DNA from: Azophilus sp965199705
Lineage (GTDB): Bacteria > Pseudomonadota > Gammaproteobacteria > Pseudomonadales > Azotimanducaceae
Direction: 5' to 3'
Assembly (NCBI GenBank): GCA_965199705.1
Contig: OZ241359.1
Coordinates: 1,488,001 to 1,552,000, forward strand
Length of the DNA stretch: 64,000 nucleotides
The notes below the pieces were generated by a model. That model made no database searches. It worked only from the letters and a program-made list of their open reading frames with translations, and was not told the DNA's origin. Below are positions 17,408 to 26,471 of the stretch, piece after piece. Position 1 is the stretch's first letter; every line of letters begins with the position of its first letter. The position numbers were made by a program, and so were the translations under genes.

Positions 17408-18355
17408 GTGAGCCAGACGGGCGCACGCTATCTGGAGGTCGTGGAGTCCGGCCAGCGGGTGGACAATTACCTGCTGCGGGAATTGAAGTCCGTGCCTCGA
17501 ACGCGCATCTACCGGATGCTGCGGCGGGGCGAGGTGCGAGTCAACGGCGGACGGGTGACGCCCGGCTATCGGGTGCAATCCGGTGACCGCTTGCGCCTGC
17601 CGCCGCTCCGGGACGCCTCGCCTCGCCCGGGTCAGCCTCGGGCGCCGAGTCGCCAGATTCAGCGTCTGCGCCAGCGCATTCTTTTCGAGGATGATGACCT
17701 TCTGGCGCTGGACAAGCCGGCGGGCCTCGCCGTGCATGGCGGCAGCGGCGTGCGTCTGGGGGTGATCGAAACCTTGCGGGCTGAACGGCCCGGCGCCTCC
17801 CTTGGCTTGGCGCACCGCATCGACCGGGATACGTCCGGTTGTTTGCTGGTGGCCAAGTCGCGTGCGAGCCTGCTGGAACTGCACCGTATCTTTCGCGCCG
17901 GCGAAGCGATCAAGTCGTACCAGCTTCTGGTTGCTGGACGCTGGCCAGCGGCGCGCCGGAGCGTCAACCTGGCGCTGCACCGCTATGTTACCGGCACGGG
18001 TGAGCGTCGCGTGCGGCCGTCAAGGCAGGGGCGACCCGCACGCACTGACTTCTCGCTGGTGCATCAGCCCGGCCCAGGCGCCGATGCGCAAGCGGCGGTG
18101 ACCTGGCTGCGCGCGCGCCTGCACACAGGCCGCACGCACCAGATTCGGGTGCACGCCTCTGCCAGCGGCCATCCGCTCCTGGGCGATGACAAGTACGGCA
18201 CGGAGGCGTCCGCCAGCCTGAGCCTGAGCCTCGGCGTTTCCCGGCTCTGCCTGCATGCGGTCAGCCTGGCGTTACCCTGGGCGGGCGATACCCTGCGCCT
18301 TGAGGCGCCGCTGCCGACCTGTTTTGAAGAGGCCTGGCAGTCAGCCCGGCCGTAG
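17408..18355 (+). CDS. rluC: 23S rRNA pseudouridine synthase RluC
   Basis: About 315 residues. An S4 RNA-binding domain (QRVDNYLLRELK and RRGEVRVNGGRV) precedes the RluA-type catalytic core with LALDKPAGLAVHGGSG and the catalytic aspartate in HRIDRDTSGCLLVAK, then RTHQIRVHASASGHPLLGDDKY. RluC makes pseudouridine at three sites of 23S rRNA. The start is chosen as GTG at 17408 with GCAGG upstream; a TTG at 17396 is possible. The neighbouring maf, yceD and rpmF genes match the enterobacterial rluC neighbourhood, which supports RluC over RluD. It ends 15 bases inside the convergent maf gene. Confidence 0.9.
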   Translation: MSQTGARYLEVVESGQRVDNYLLRELKSVPRTRIYRMLRRGEVRVNGGRVTPGYRVQSGDRLRLPPLRDASPRPGQPRAPSRQIQRLRQRILFEDDDLLALDKPAGLAVHGGSGVRLGVIETLRAERPGASLGLAHRIDRDTSGCLLVAKSRASLLELHRIFRAGEAIKSYQLLVAGRWPAARRSVNLALHRYVTGTGERRVRPSRQGRPARTDFSLVHQPGPGADAQAAVTWLRARLHTGRTHQIRVHASASGHPLLGDDKYGTEASASLSLSLGVSRLCLHAVSLALPWAGDTLRLEAPLPTCFEEAWQSARP

Positions 18356-18943
18356 CGGGTCGAACCCGGCTTCGCGCAGCATCCGACAGAGCCGGATCAG
18401 GGGCAGGCCGATCAGCGCATTTGGATCTGCGCCTTCAATGCGTTCGATCAAGGCGATGCCAAGCGCTTCCGAGCGAAATCCACCGGCGCAGTCGAAGGCC
18501 GGCTCACGCGCCAGGTAGTGGCGGATGTCGCTGGCCTTGAGGTTGCGAAAGCGAACCCGGGTGACTTCCGTCTCCAGGCGTTGGCCAGAATCCGGCGTGA
18601 GCAGGCAGACGGCGGTCAGAAACGTCGCCTCGTTGCCGGACAGCGCCTTGAGCTGCGCTTCCGCTGCGCGCCTGTGGCCGGGTTTGCCCAGTTGTCTGGC
18701 GTGCTGGCCCTTTCCGACCACCACAACCTGATCCGAGCCGATGACCCAGGCGTCAGGTCGGCGGCGAAAGACGCGCTCCGCTTTTTCGAGCGCAAGCCTC
18801 GGCGCTAGCCGCTCGGGCGTTTCGCCCGGTTGCGGGCGCTCGTCCAGATCCGGGCTCAGATGTTCAAAGGGCGTCTGCAAGCGTTCCAGCAAGGACCGGC
18901 GCCAGGGCGAAGAGGAGGCGAGGATCAGGTTCGGGGGCGGCAT
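18341..18943 (-). CDS. maf: Maf-family nucleoside triphosphate pyrophosphatase (YceF type)
   Basis: 200 residues. The N-terminal signature LILASSSPWRRSLLERL, the WVIGSDQVV segment, and ALIERIEGADPNALIGLPL are standard for Maf proteins, which hydrolyse non-canonical or modified nucleotides such as m7GTP. It lies on the minus strand between rluC and yceD, whereas in many relatives it is divergent from yceD in the same way. The last 15 bases overlap the end of rluC. Confidence 0.92.
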   Translation of the reverse strand: MPPPNLILASSSPWRRSLLERLQTPFEHLSPDLDERPQPGETPERLAPRLALEKAERVFRRRPDAWVIGSDQVVVVGKGQHARQLGKPGHRRAAEAQLKALSGNEATFLTAVCLLTPDSGQRLETEVTRVRFRNLKASDIRHYLAREPAFDCAGGFRSEALGIALIERIEGADPNALIGLPLIRLCRMLREAGFDPLRPG

Positions 18944-19077
18944 GGCGTCTTGATGGCATTCAATTGGAAAGGCCAGATTGATATATCATGGCGCGCCTTT
19001 GGGCAACAGGCGGCTTGCCGGGCGTGTGCCGGAAGCTGCGAGCATGCCCTGGCAAGGGCGTGGAGCGGACGATCCGT

Positions 19078-19590
19078 ATGCAGACGATGGCCGATCAAAT
19101 GCTGGATGCGCCCCGCCTGGCGGATGCCGAGGCGGTACTCGAAGAGGCGCTGTCGGTGGCCGGGCTGCCGCGCTTTGCGGCGCTCTGCGACTGTCCCGAG
19201 GGCGTGCGTGCGCGCCTTGCGTGGCGGCGCCGGGCCGATGGCCGGATACAGGTGGACGGGCGGTTGCGGGCGCGCCTGGCGATATCCTGTCATCGCTGCC
19301 TGGAACCTGTGAAGACGGTGCTTGAATCCGACTTTACACTGGTTCTGGCGCACAGCGATGCGGAAGCCACGGAAATAGGCAGCCGCGAGGCGGTGGTCTG
19401 TGTCAGCGACAATGGCCTCGATTGGGCGGGCCTGATCGAAGACGAGTTGCTGCTGGCTTTGCCGCAGCAGCCATGCCAGGACGTCCACTGCGCGCGGGCG
19501 CCAGCCGAGTGCCTTGGCGCGCCGCCGACGGTTGCCGGCAATCGACCTTTCGCAACACTGGGCAGTATCTTGCCTCAGGCGCCGCGATAA
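19078..19590 (+). CDS. yceD: YceD/DUF177 protein, 23S rRNA accumulation factor
   Basis: 170 residues from the ATG at 19078. A GGAG lies somewhat far upstream, and an alternative ATG is 9 bases downstream. The cysteine pair in ISCHRCLEPV and the late acidic DWAGLIEDELLLALP, then a final cysteine pair around QPCQDVHC, are typical of DUF177. Its bacterial and plastid relatives are needed for 23S rRNA accumulation. Directly upstream of rpmF, the conserved pairing. Confidence 0.88.
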   Translation: MQTMADQMLDAPRLADAEAVLEEALSVAGLPRFAALCDCPEGVRARLAWRRRADGRIQVDGRLRARLAISCHRCLEPVKTVLESDFTLVLAHSDAEATEIGSREAVVCVSDNGLDWAGLIEDELLLALPQQPCQDVHCARAPAECLGAPPTVAGNRPFATLGSILPQAPR

Positions 19591-19674
19591 TCGCGCCCGT
19601 GCATACGCGCAGCCGGCGAACCAGGCTTCAATCACCACCCACAACCATGGACCACTGACGACAGGACAAACAGC

Positions 19675-19875
19675 ATGGCGGTACAGCAAAACAAGGTTTC
19701 CCGCGCCCGCCGGGACCAGCGACGTTCCCATCATCGGCTCAGGCAGGCGGCCCTGGCGACAGACCAGACCACAGGCGAGAAGCACCGACGCCACCACGTC
19801 ACCGCAGACGGCCACTATCGCGGCCGTGCAGTAGTGGAACTCGCCGACAGCCGAGCGGGCGAGGATGACGACTAG
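19675..19875 (+). CDS. rpmF: 50S ribosomal protein L32
   Basis: 66 residues starting [20 protein letters not shown], then [18 protein letters not shown], the characteristic L32 ends. The ribosome site is AGGACA. This is the zinc-free form, with no CxxC pairs. In most gammaproteobacteria it is followed by plsX and fabH or at least plsX; here the next gene is fabD, 96 bases later. Confidence 0.96.
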   Translation: MAVQQNKVSRARRDQRRSHHRLRQAALATDQTTGEKHRRHHVTADGHYRGRAVVELADSRAGEDDD

Positions 19876-19971
19876 CCCGGATATCTACCCAGGACGCCGG
19901 CCACCGGAACACCAGGTGCAACGGCGATCGCCTCAGCGCGAGCGATTGCGTCTTGTGCAGGCGGTTCGCCG

Positions 19972-20898
19972 ATGACGCTGGCGTTCCAGTTTCCGGGGCA
20001 GGGATCGCAATCACCAGGCATGCTCACGGATCTGGCGGCGGCCTATCCGCTGGTGCGCGAGCGTTTCGAGGCGGCGGGCGACTTGATTGGAGAAGATCTC
20101 TGGAATCTTGTGCGCGAGGGCCCGGAATCGGCACTTTCGGCCACTGCCGTCACGCAGCCGGCCCTGCTGACGGCAAGCGTTGCTCTGTTCGAGGTCTGGA
20201 CCGGCTGTGGCGGTCCCCGGCCGGACATCATGGCCGGCCACAGTCTGGGTGAGTATTCAGCGTTGGTGTGCGCCGGTGCGCTGGCCTTTGAAGATGCGGT
20301 AATGCTGGTGCGTCGGCGTGGCGATCTCATGCAGCAAGCCGTGCCGCGCGGCGAGGGCAGCATGGCCGCCATTCTTGGCCTGGACGAGGCGCTGACCGCC
20401 GAGGTCTGCGCCGCCGTTGCCGGGGTGGTCGCGCCGGCCAATCTCAACGCGCCTGGCCAGACCGTGATCGCCGGTGCGGCCGACGCCGTTGCCGAGGCCG
20501 TGGCCGCTTGTCGGGAACGGGGTGCGCGGCGGGCGCTGCTGCTGGATGTCAGCGGCCCCTTTCACAGCCCTCTGATGGCGCCGGTGCGTGAGACCTTTGG
20601 CCCGGTGCTGGCGTCGGTGACGATTCGCCCGCCAGAAATTCCGGTGGTGCAGAATGTGGATGCGACTGTCGCATCGGATCCGGCTGCAATCCGCCAACGC
20701 CTGCTCGATCAGCTGGCGGCGCCCGTGCAGTGGACGAGTTGCGTACTGAAGATGGCGCAGGCGGGCGCCGAGCGGCTTCTGGAATTTGGCCCCGGCAAGG
20801 TGCTGACCGGCCTTGCCAGGCGCATCGACCGACGCTTGCAAGCCGGCTCGGTTGGCGATCTGACAGCCTTCCGCGAGGCGCTGGCGGCGCAGGGTTGA
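19972..20898 (+). CDS. fabD: malonyl-CoA:ACP transacylase
   Basis: 308 residues. FQFPGQGSQ at 5-13, the nucleophile Ser91 in GHSLGEYSAL, and FHSPLM with the catalytic histidine near 197. It transfers malonyl from CoA to ACP to start each elongation cycle. No strong Shine-Dalgarno is seen (GGCGG is eleven bases away). It follows rpmF without plsX or fabH between, the most unusual point in this otherwise conserved run. Confidence 0.96.
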   Translation: MTLAFQFPGQGSQSPGMLTDLAAAYPLVRERFEAAGDLIGEDLWNLVREGPESALSATAVTQPALLTASVALFEVWTGCGGPRPDIMAGHSLGEYSALVCAGALAFEDAVMLVRRRGDLMQQAVPRGEGSMAAILGLDEALTAEVCAAVAGVVAPANLNAPGQTVIAGAADAVAEAVAACRERGARRALLLDVSGPFHSPLMAPVRETFGPVLASVTIRPPEIPVVQNVDATVASDPAAIRQRLLDQLAAPVQWTSCVLKMAQAGAERLLEFGPGKVLTGLARRIDRRLQAGSVGDLTAFREALAAQG

Positions 20899-20929
20899 TC
20901 CCTTGACGCAACCGGTGGATAACTGAGTC

Positions 20930-21658
20930 ATGCAAGCCAGGATCGCTCTGGTAACCGGCGCGTCTCGCGGCATTGGCCGCGCCATCGCCAAACGCCTGGC
21001 CGCCGACGGCTATCGGGTGGTTGGCACGGCAACCACCGAAGCCGGGGCAGAGGCGATCTCGGGTCGTCTCGGCGCTTCTGGTTGCGGACGCCAACTTGAT
21101 GTTGCCGACCCGGACAGCGTCACCGCCTGTTTCAGGGCGCTTGCGGAAACACCTGGCCCGCCCGCCGTGCTCGTCAACAATGCCGGCGTCACCCGTGACA
21201 ACCTGTTGCTTCGCATGTCGCCCGAACAGTGGGAGTCGGTGCTGGCCACCAATCTCGGCGGTATCTATCGGGTGGCCCGGGCGGCGCTTCGAGGCATGTT
21301 ACGGGCGCGCTGGGGACGCATCGTCAACGTCAGTTCCGTGGTGGCGCGGCTTGGCAACCCCGGCCAGACCAACTATGCGGCTTCCAAGGCTGCCGTGGAG
21401 GGCTTCACTCGCTCCCTGGCGTTGGAGGTGGCTGGCCGCGGCGTCACGGTCAACGCCGTGGCGCCCGGCTATATCAGCTCGGAGATGACCGAAGCGCTGA
21501 GCGAAGCGCAGCGGGCCGGAATTCTGGCGCGCATTCCCGTCGGTCGGACAGGCACAGGCGAAGAAGTAGCGGCGACTGTCGCCTTTCTCGCCAGCGATGA
21601 GGCAGCGTACATCAGCGGCGAGACGATTCAGGTCAACGGCGGCCTGTACATGGGGTAG
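20930..21658 (+). CDS. fabG: 3-oxoacyl-ACP reductase
   Basis: 242 residues, short-chain dehydrogenase fold. [15 protein letters not shown] at the N-terminus, [14 protein letters not shown], the Ser in NVSSVV, and [12 protein letters not shown] with the Tyr-x-x-x-Lys pair. The late [15 protein letters not shown] is the FabG C-terminus. It reduces 3-oxoacyl-ACP with NADPH. The position between fabD and acpP distinguishes it from the catabolic SDRs elsewhere in the window. Confidence 0.96.
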   Translation: MQARIALVTGASRGIGRAIAKRLAADGYRVVGTATTEAGAEAISGRLGASGCGRQLDVADPDSVTACFRALAETPGPPAVLVNNAGVTRDNLLLRMSPEQWESVLATNLGGIYRVARAALRGMLRARWGRIVNVSSVVARLGNPGQTNYAASKAAVEGFTRSLALEVAGRGVTVNAVAPGYISSEMTEALSEAQRAGILARIPVGRTGTGEEVAATVAFLASDEAAYISGETIQVNGGLYMG

Positions 21659-21687
21659 TCAGCTGTCGGGGCAGGGGCGCAAACCCG

Positions 21688-21721
21688 GTCGAGCAAGACC
21701 TGTCGAGCAAGACCTGTCGAG
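21688..21721. repeat. 14-bp tandem repeat upstream of acpP
   Basis: The unit GTCGAGCAAGACCT occurs twice without gap (21688-21701 and 21702-21715) and a third partial copy GTCGAG follows. It lies just before the acpP promoter -35 hexamer. Confidence 0.85.
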
Positions 21722-21722
21722 A

Positions 21723-21751
21723 TTGAATTCGCAAGGGCGCGCATATAGAAT
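21723..21751 (+). promoter_or_regulatory. sigma-70 promoter for acpP
   Basis: TTGAAT (21723-21728), a 17-base spacer, then TAGAAT (21746-21751). Both hexamers are near consensus. The expected start of transcription is about 45 bases before the acpP ATG. A private strong promoter for acpP within the fab cluster is known from E. coli. Confidence 0.65.
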
Positions 21752-21803
21752 CCGCCCGCTTCTCAGGAAGCGCAACCACACTCACACGGGGGAAGGCCTG
21801 ATC

Positions 21804-22037
21804 ATGAGCAGTGTTGAGGATCGAGTTAAAAAGTTGATCTGTGAACAGCTTGGCGTGAAGGAAGAGGAAGTTCGGGACGATGCCTCGTTTGTCGAGGATC
21901 TCGGGGCGGACTCGCTTGATACCGTGGAACTGGTCATGGCTCTGGAAGAGGAATTTGAAACCGAGATCCCGGACGAAGAGGCGGAGCGCATCACCACCGT
22001 CCGCGAGGCAATCAACTACATCCTCTCCCATCAATAG
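21804..22037 (+). CDS. acpP: acyl carrier protein
   Basis: 77 residues, strongly acidic. The phosphopantetheine attachment serine is Ser37 in [20 protein letters not shown]. It begins [12 protein letters not shown], and the ribosome site GGGGGAAGG is strong. The carrier for all fatty-acid intermediates, and a highly expressed gene; the promoter and short tandem repeat just upstream fit independent expression. Confidence 0.98.
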   Translation: MSSVEDRVKKLICEQLGVKEEEVRDDASFVEDLGADSLDTVELVMALEEEFETEIPDEEAERITTVREAINYILSHQ

Positions 22038-22112
22038 TCCCTTTCATTGCCGCAGGGCCTGGCGATTCAACCGATTGCGCGCGACGCCGGCTTCTGATCC
22101 GGGTATTGCAGG

Positions 22113-23348
22113 ATGAGCAGGCGCAGGGTGGTTGTCACCGGCATGGGCCTGGTCTCCCCCATCGGCAATACCGTGGCGGACGCCTGGGCCAGCGCCCTGG
22201 CCGGCAAGAGCGGCGTTGGCCCCATCCAGAACTTCGACACCACGGACTTCAGTGTCCGCTTCGCCGGCGAGGTGCGCGGGTTCGAGGCGGCGGACTACAT
22301 GGAGCGCAAGGAAGTCAGGCGCTGCGACCCCTTCATCCAGTTTGGCATTGCCGCCGGCATTCAGGCGGTGACTGACGCCGGCTTGCCGCATGAGCCAGCG
22401 GATGCGCACCGATACGGGATCGCCATAGGCTCTGGCATCGGTGGCTTGAAGACCATCGAAGACACCCATTCGGTGCTCGTCGAGCGTGGCCCGCGTCGGG
22501 TATCCCCTTTCTTCGTGCCGGCCAGCATCATCAACATGATCAGCGGCAATCTTTCCATCCGCTACGGCTATACCGGCCCCAATCTGGCGATGGTCACCGC
22601 CTGCACCACCGGCACGCACAACATCGGCCTGGCGGCGCGGTTGATTCAGTACGGGGAGGCCGACGTGATGCTGGCCGGGGGCGCCGAATACGGCACATCA
22701 CCGCTTTGCGTCGCCGGTTTTTCCACCATGAAGGCATTGTCTGCTCGCAATGACGATCCCGAAGCGGCCAGTCGGCCCTGGGATCTGGAGCGAGACGGCT
22801 TCGTGCTCGGCGAAGGGGCCGGGGCCGTGGTGCTCGAGGAATATGAGCGGGCAAGGGCCAGAGGCGCTACCATCTTCGCGGAATTTCTCGGCTTCGGAAT
22901 GAGCGCCGATGCGCACCACATCACCAGCCCGCGTGAAGACGGCGCCGGCGGCATCGGCTGCATGACCGCGGCCCTTGCTGATGCCGGCCTCGATCCGGGC
23001 GATGTGGACTACATCAACGCCCACGGCACCTCCACCCCACTGGGCGATGTGGCCGAAACCCGCATGATCAAGGAAGTTTTCGGCGCCGACACCCGCATCG
23101 CGGTGAGTTCCAGCAAATCCATGACCGGTCACCTGCTCGGCGCCGCCGGCGCGGTGGAAGCCATTCTCAGCATTCTTGCCCTGCGCGATCAGGCCTGCCC
23201 GCCCACAATCAATCTGCACTACCCGGACCCGGACTGCGATCTCGATTATGTGCCGCACGACGCCAGGCAAATGCCGATTCGGGCTGTGCTGAGCAATTCC
23301 TTCGGTTTCGGCGGCACCAACGGCACCCTGATCTTCGGTCGGGTCTGA
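22113..23348 (+). CDS. fabF: 3-oxoacyl-ACP synthase II
   Basis: 411 residues. [17 protein letters not shown] start, the acylation cysteine Cys164 in [10 protein letters not shown], and catalytic histidines in [11 protein letters not shown] and [11 protein letters not shown]. It condenses malonyl-ACP with acyl-ACP. Because fabH is absent from the cluster, initiation must rely on another enzyme elsewhere in the genome. Confidence 0.97.
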   Translation: MSRRRVVVTGMGLVSPIGNTVADAWASALAGKSGVGPIQNFDTTDFSVRFAGEVRGFEAADYMERKEVRRCDPFIQFGIAAGIQAVTDAGLPHEPADAHRYGIAIGSGIGGLKTIEDTHSVLVERGPRRVSPFFVPASIINMISGNLSIRYGYTGPNLAMVTACTTGTHNIGLAARLIQYGEADVMLAGGAEYGTSPLCVAGFSTMKALSARNDDPEAASRPWDLERDGFVLGEGAGAVVLEEYERARARGATIFAEFLGFGMSADAHHITSPREDGAGGIGCMTAALADAGLDPGDVDYINAHGTSTPLGDVAETRMIKEVFGADTRIAVSSSKSMTGHLLGAAGAVEAILSILALRDQACPPTINLHYPDPDCDLDYVPHDARQMPIRAVLSNSFGFGGTNGTLIFGRV

Positions 23349-23384
23349 GCTGCCGCGACCGTTCCGCATGTGCGGAATCGAGCC

Positions 23385-24425
23385 ATGACGAAGCGCCGCA
23401 CTTTCGGTCTCCTGATGGTGCTTGTCGGGCTGCTCGCAGGGGGCGCCGGCGCGTTCGTCTGGCTGAAAAACTGGTGGCACGGCCCGCTGTCGGTTGCCGA
23501 GCCGTCCGTGTTGACGATTGCATCTGGCGACAGCATGGCCGATGTGGTGACCGAGCTGGCCGACCGAGGCTGGGTGACGAGACCTCGTCTGCTGTCCCAG
23601 GCGCTGCGCCTGCGCGGTGATGCCAGACGCCTGCAGGCCGGTGAATACGCTGTCTTGCCTGGTCAGACGCTGGCGCAATTGGCGACTGATCTGCGCTTGG
23701 GTCGGGTGCTGTCGCACTCATTTCGCATTCAGGAGGGCTGGCGCCTGGCGGATCTGCTGGCGGCGCTGGCTGCCGATGAGCGGCTGACGGCATCCCTGCC
23801 GGACGCGCGCGCCGAGACGCTGCTGGCAGAGCTGGATCTGCCGGCGGACAAGGCAGCCGCGATCCGCCCTGATGGCGCCCACGGCGAGGGTTGGTTCTTT
23901 CCCGATACCTATCGGTTTCGGCGTGGCGACGATGATGTTTCCCTGCTGCGACGGGCACATGCGCGGATGCGCACGGAGTTGGCGAGGGCCTGGTCGATGC
24001 GTGACGCGGACCTTGCGTATCAGGGCCCTTACGATGCGCTGATTCTGGCGTCTATCATCGAAAAGGAAACCTGGCGCAAGGATGAACGGGCGCACGTGGC
24101 CCAGGTGTTTCTTTCGCGTCTGAACCGCAACATGCGCCTGCAAACAGATCCCACGGTCATCTATGGCCTCGGCGACGCCTTCGATGGCGATCTGAAGCGC
24201 ACCCATCTGCGCCAGCCGACGCCCTACAACACCTATGTTCACAAGGGCCTGCCGCCGACGCCCATCTCCCTGCCCGGTCGCGCCGCCCTGCAAGCAGCCG
24301 TACAGCCGAGCGGCGGGCCCTGGCTCTATTTCGTGGCCCGAGGCGATGGCTCCAGCCAGTTTTCCAGAACGCTGGCAGAGCACAACGCCGCCGTTCGCAA
24401 GTACCAGTTGAAGCGAGACAGGTAG
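23385..24425 (+). CDS. mltG: endolytic murein transglycosylase MltG
   Basis: About 346 residues from the ATG at 23385, with GGAA upstream; an in-frame GTG 15 bases earlier is possible. One N-terminal membrane anchor (FGLLMVLVGLLAGGAGAFVW), then a LysM-like part and the YceG catalytic domain with ILASIIEKETW, carrying the catalytic glutamate, LQTDPTVIYGLGD and YNTYVHKGLPPTPI. It cuts nascent glycan strands in the periplasm. It follows fabF as in many gammaproteobacteria, but pabC, often between them, is missing. Confidence 0.94.
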   Translation: MTKRRTFGLLMVLVGLLAGGAGAFVWLKNWWHGPLSVAEPSVLTIASGDSMADVVTELADRGWVTRPRLLSQALRLRGDARRLQAGEYAVLPGQTLAQLATDLRLGRVLSHSFRIQEGWRLADLLAALAADERLTASLPDARAETLLAELDLPADKAAAIRPDGAHGEGWFFPDTYRFRRGDDDVSLLRRAHARMRTELARAWSMRDADLAYQGPYDALILASIIEKETWRKDERAHVAQVFLSRLNRNMRLQTDPTVIYGLGDAFDGDLKRTHLRQPTPYNTYVHKGLPPTPISLPGRAALQAAVQPSGGPWLYFVARGDGSSQFSRTLAEHNAAVRKYQLKRDR

Positions 24426-24497
24426 GATGCGCCGAGGGCAATTGCAAAGGCGAATTTGCAGCCGTGAATCCCTTCGGCGCGGGCGCCTGGACTGGAT

Positions 24498-25139
24498 GTG
24501 CGCTTGAAACCTGGCAGGTTCATCACGCTCGAAGGCCTGGATGGGGCAGGCAAGAGCACGCAGGCCGGCCTGCTGCAGGCGCACCTGGCGGCCGCTGGTC
24601 AGGCATCCATACAGACTCGGGAGCCCGGCGGCACGCCTCTGGCCGAAGCGCTGCGAAACCTGCTGCTGACGCCGGGCGCCGAAGCTGTATCGCCTGTGAC
24701 CGAACTGTTGACGATATTTGCCGCCCGCTGCCAGCATCTCGACCAGGTCATCAGGCCGGCTCTGGCGCGTGGCGTCTGGGTCATCTCGGAGCGCTTCACC
24801 GATGCCACCTACGCCTATCAGGGTGCTGGGCGCGGCCTTCCAGAGTCTGACATCAAGGCGCTGGAGCGTTTGGTGCAACAGGGCCTGCAACCCGATCTGA
24901 CGTTGTTTCTGGACCTGGACCCGGCGCAGGTTGCAGAGCGGATGCGGCAGCGGAACCCGAGTGCGGAAGCGGCGGATCGGTTCGAGCGGGAGGGTATCGA
25001 GTTCTTTGCGCGGGTCCGCGCTGGCTATCTCGGGCGCAGCCGGCGCTGCAAGCACATGTGCGTTGTGGACGCCGCCGCCAGTCAGGCGGAGGTAAGCCGG
25101 GCGGTAGTCGCCGCGGCCAATCGGCTGCTGGCTGGCTGA
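24498..25139 (+). CDS. tmk: thymidylate kinase
   Basis: 213 residues. The P-loop GLDGAGKST is at 13-21, the TREPGGTPLAEALRNLLL segment and SERFTDATYAYQGAGRG bind dTMP and the second nucleotide. The start is a GTG; only a weak CTGGA precedes it. It phosphorylates dTMP to dTDP. It is 72 bases after mltG and 8 bases before holB. Confidence 0.95.
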   Translation: MRLKPGRFITLEGLDGAGKSTQAGLLQAHLAAAGQASIQTREPGGTPLAEALRNLLLTPGAEAVSPVTELLTIFAARCQHLDQVIRPALARGVWVISERFTDATYAYQGAGRGLPESDIKALERLVQQGLQPDLTLFLDLDPAQVAERMRQRNPSAEAADRFEREGIEFFARVRAGYLGRSRRCKHMCVVDAAASQAEVSRAVVAAANRLLAG

Positions 25140-25147
25140 GGCGACCG

Positions 25148-26035
25148 ATGGCGGAGATCTACCCTTGGCAGGCGAGCGTGCGTAGCAGCCTTCTGGCGGC
25201 GATCGAAGCCCGACAGTTGCCGCACGGGCTGCTGATTTCCGGCTACCCTGGCTGGGGTTCCGGCGAGTTGGGCGCCTGGCTTGCGACCCGCTTGCTCGGT
25301 ATTGACGTCGAGCGCGACCCGAGGCAGGTGGCGCACCCGGACCTCTACTGGTTGCGTCCTGAAGCGCGCGCCGCCATTGCCGTGGCCGGCGTCCGCGATC
25401 TTCGCGAATTCATCATTGGCAGGCCGCAGAGCGCGGACCTCAAGGTTGCCGTGATCGAAACTGCGGACCGCATCACGATCAGCGCCGCCAATGCCCTGTT
25501 GAAGACGCTGGAAGAGCCGCCAGGCAATAGCTGCGTGATCCTGACCAGCGAGCGGCCCGGCGCGCTGCCGGCAACCATCCGCAGCCGCTGCCAGCATCTG
25601 CGGATTCCTCGTGACCCGGAAGCTGCGCGCGCCTGGCTTGACGACCCGGAAGCCGAAGCGTTGCTGGCGGACTACGATGGCGCCCCCTTGCTGGCGCGGG
25701 CGGGCGCCGCCAACGGCGAAACGCCAATGCCCACACTGCTTGCGGATCTCGCCGGCTCCGGCCCGGCCGAACAGGCCGCAAGGAAGGCGTTGTCGGACCT
25801 TGACGCAGCCCAGCTATGCGCTCGCTGGCTGCGCTGCCTGACGCGCTCGCTGGCCGCCCCAGGGGAGGGCGCAGGGCCATCGCCTGGCCTTGACCGCGCT
25901 GCCTTTGCCTTTGTCGATGAGCTGCTCTGGTTTCATTTTCAGGTTCAGTTGTCCGGCAGCGCCAACGTGCCGCTCTTGCTGGATCGCCTCTGCTTTCTCT
26001 GGAAACGCCTCATGAATCGCCGATCAAGAGGCTAA
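25148..26035 (+). CDS. holB: DNA polymerase III subunit delta prime
   Basis: 295 residues from the ATG at 25148, with GAGG upstream. AAA+ landmarks are PHGLLISGYPGWGSGEL (a degenerate P-loop as is normal for delta prime), NALLKTLEEPP and the SRC motif in ATIRSRCQHLRIP. The usual four-cysteine zinc module between the P-loop and HPDL is not present: the segment is only TRLLGIDVERDPRQVAHPDL. It is a clamp-loader component, co-transcribed with tmk and pilZ. Confidence 0.9.
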   Translation: MAEIYPWQASVRSSLLAAIEARQLPHGLLISGYPGWGSGELGAWLATRLLGIDVERDPRQVAHPDLYWLRPEARAAIAVAGVRDLREFIIGRPQSADLKVAVIETADRITISAANALLKTLEEPPGNSCVILTSERPGALPATIRSRCQHLRIPRDPEAARAWLDDPEAEALLADYDGAPLLARAGAANGETPMPTLLADLAGSGPAEQAARKALSDLDAAQLCARWLRCLTRSLAAPGEGAGPSPGLDRAAFAFVDELLWFHFQVQLSGSANVPLLLDRLCFLWKRLMNRRSRG

Positions 26036-26165
26036 CGCGCGTATGGCGCCCGCCCGGCCTGTTCGAATGCGCCATTGTGCGAGATGACCCACTGAAAATG
26101 CCGATTTCGCCGATGCTCAGGGCCTGGATTCTCGCCGATCATGACCCAGGTTGAAACCGGTGTTC

Positions 26166-26471
26166 ATGAGGCGTCTGTTGACCAATCTGCTGGCCTTGCA
26201 CCTGCGCGACGCCGCCGCCTTGCGTGCGGCCTGGATGCCGTTCATACGCGGCGGCGGCCTGTTCGTACCCTCAACTCACGACCATCGCCTTGGCGAAGCG
26301 GTTTTCCTGCTGCTCACACTGCCGGGTGAAGCCGAACGGATTCCGGTTGCCGGGCAGGTTGTGTGGCTCTCGCCAACGCCTGGGCCTGACGGGCCCAGGG
26401 GCATAGGCATTCAATTGACAGAGGCGGACGAGCCGCTGATGCGGCGGATCGAGGCGTTGATCGAGAGCTAG
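26166..26471 (+). CDS. pilZ: PilZ-domain protein, type IV pilus assembly type
   Basis: About 101 residues from the ATG at 26166; an in-frame TTG 15 bases upstream is also possible and neither has a strong ribosome site. The sequence MPFIRGGGLFVPSTHDHRLG and ERIPVAGQVVWLSP, then GIGIQLTE, is the conserved core of the pilus-type PilZ that follows holB in pseudomonads and relatives. These versions usually lack the RxxxR c-di-GMP-binding signature, and none is obvious here. It may support type IV pilus assembly or motility. Confidence 0.88.
   Translation: MRRLLTNLLALHLRDAAALRAAWMPFIRGGGLFVPSTHDHRLGEAVFLLLTLPGEAERIPVAGQVVWLSPTPGPDGPRGIGIQLTEADEPLMRRIEALIES

Noticed and set aside
23718..25055. 445-codon minus-strand frame opposite mltG and tmk
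   Set aside because: Antisense to conserved essential genes, with no domain and composition typical of a shadow frame.
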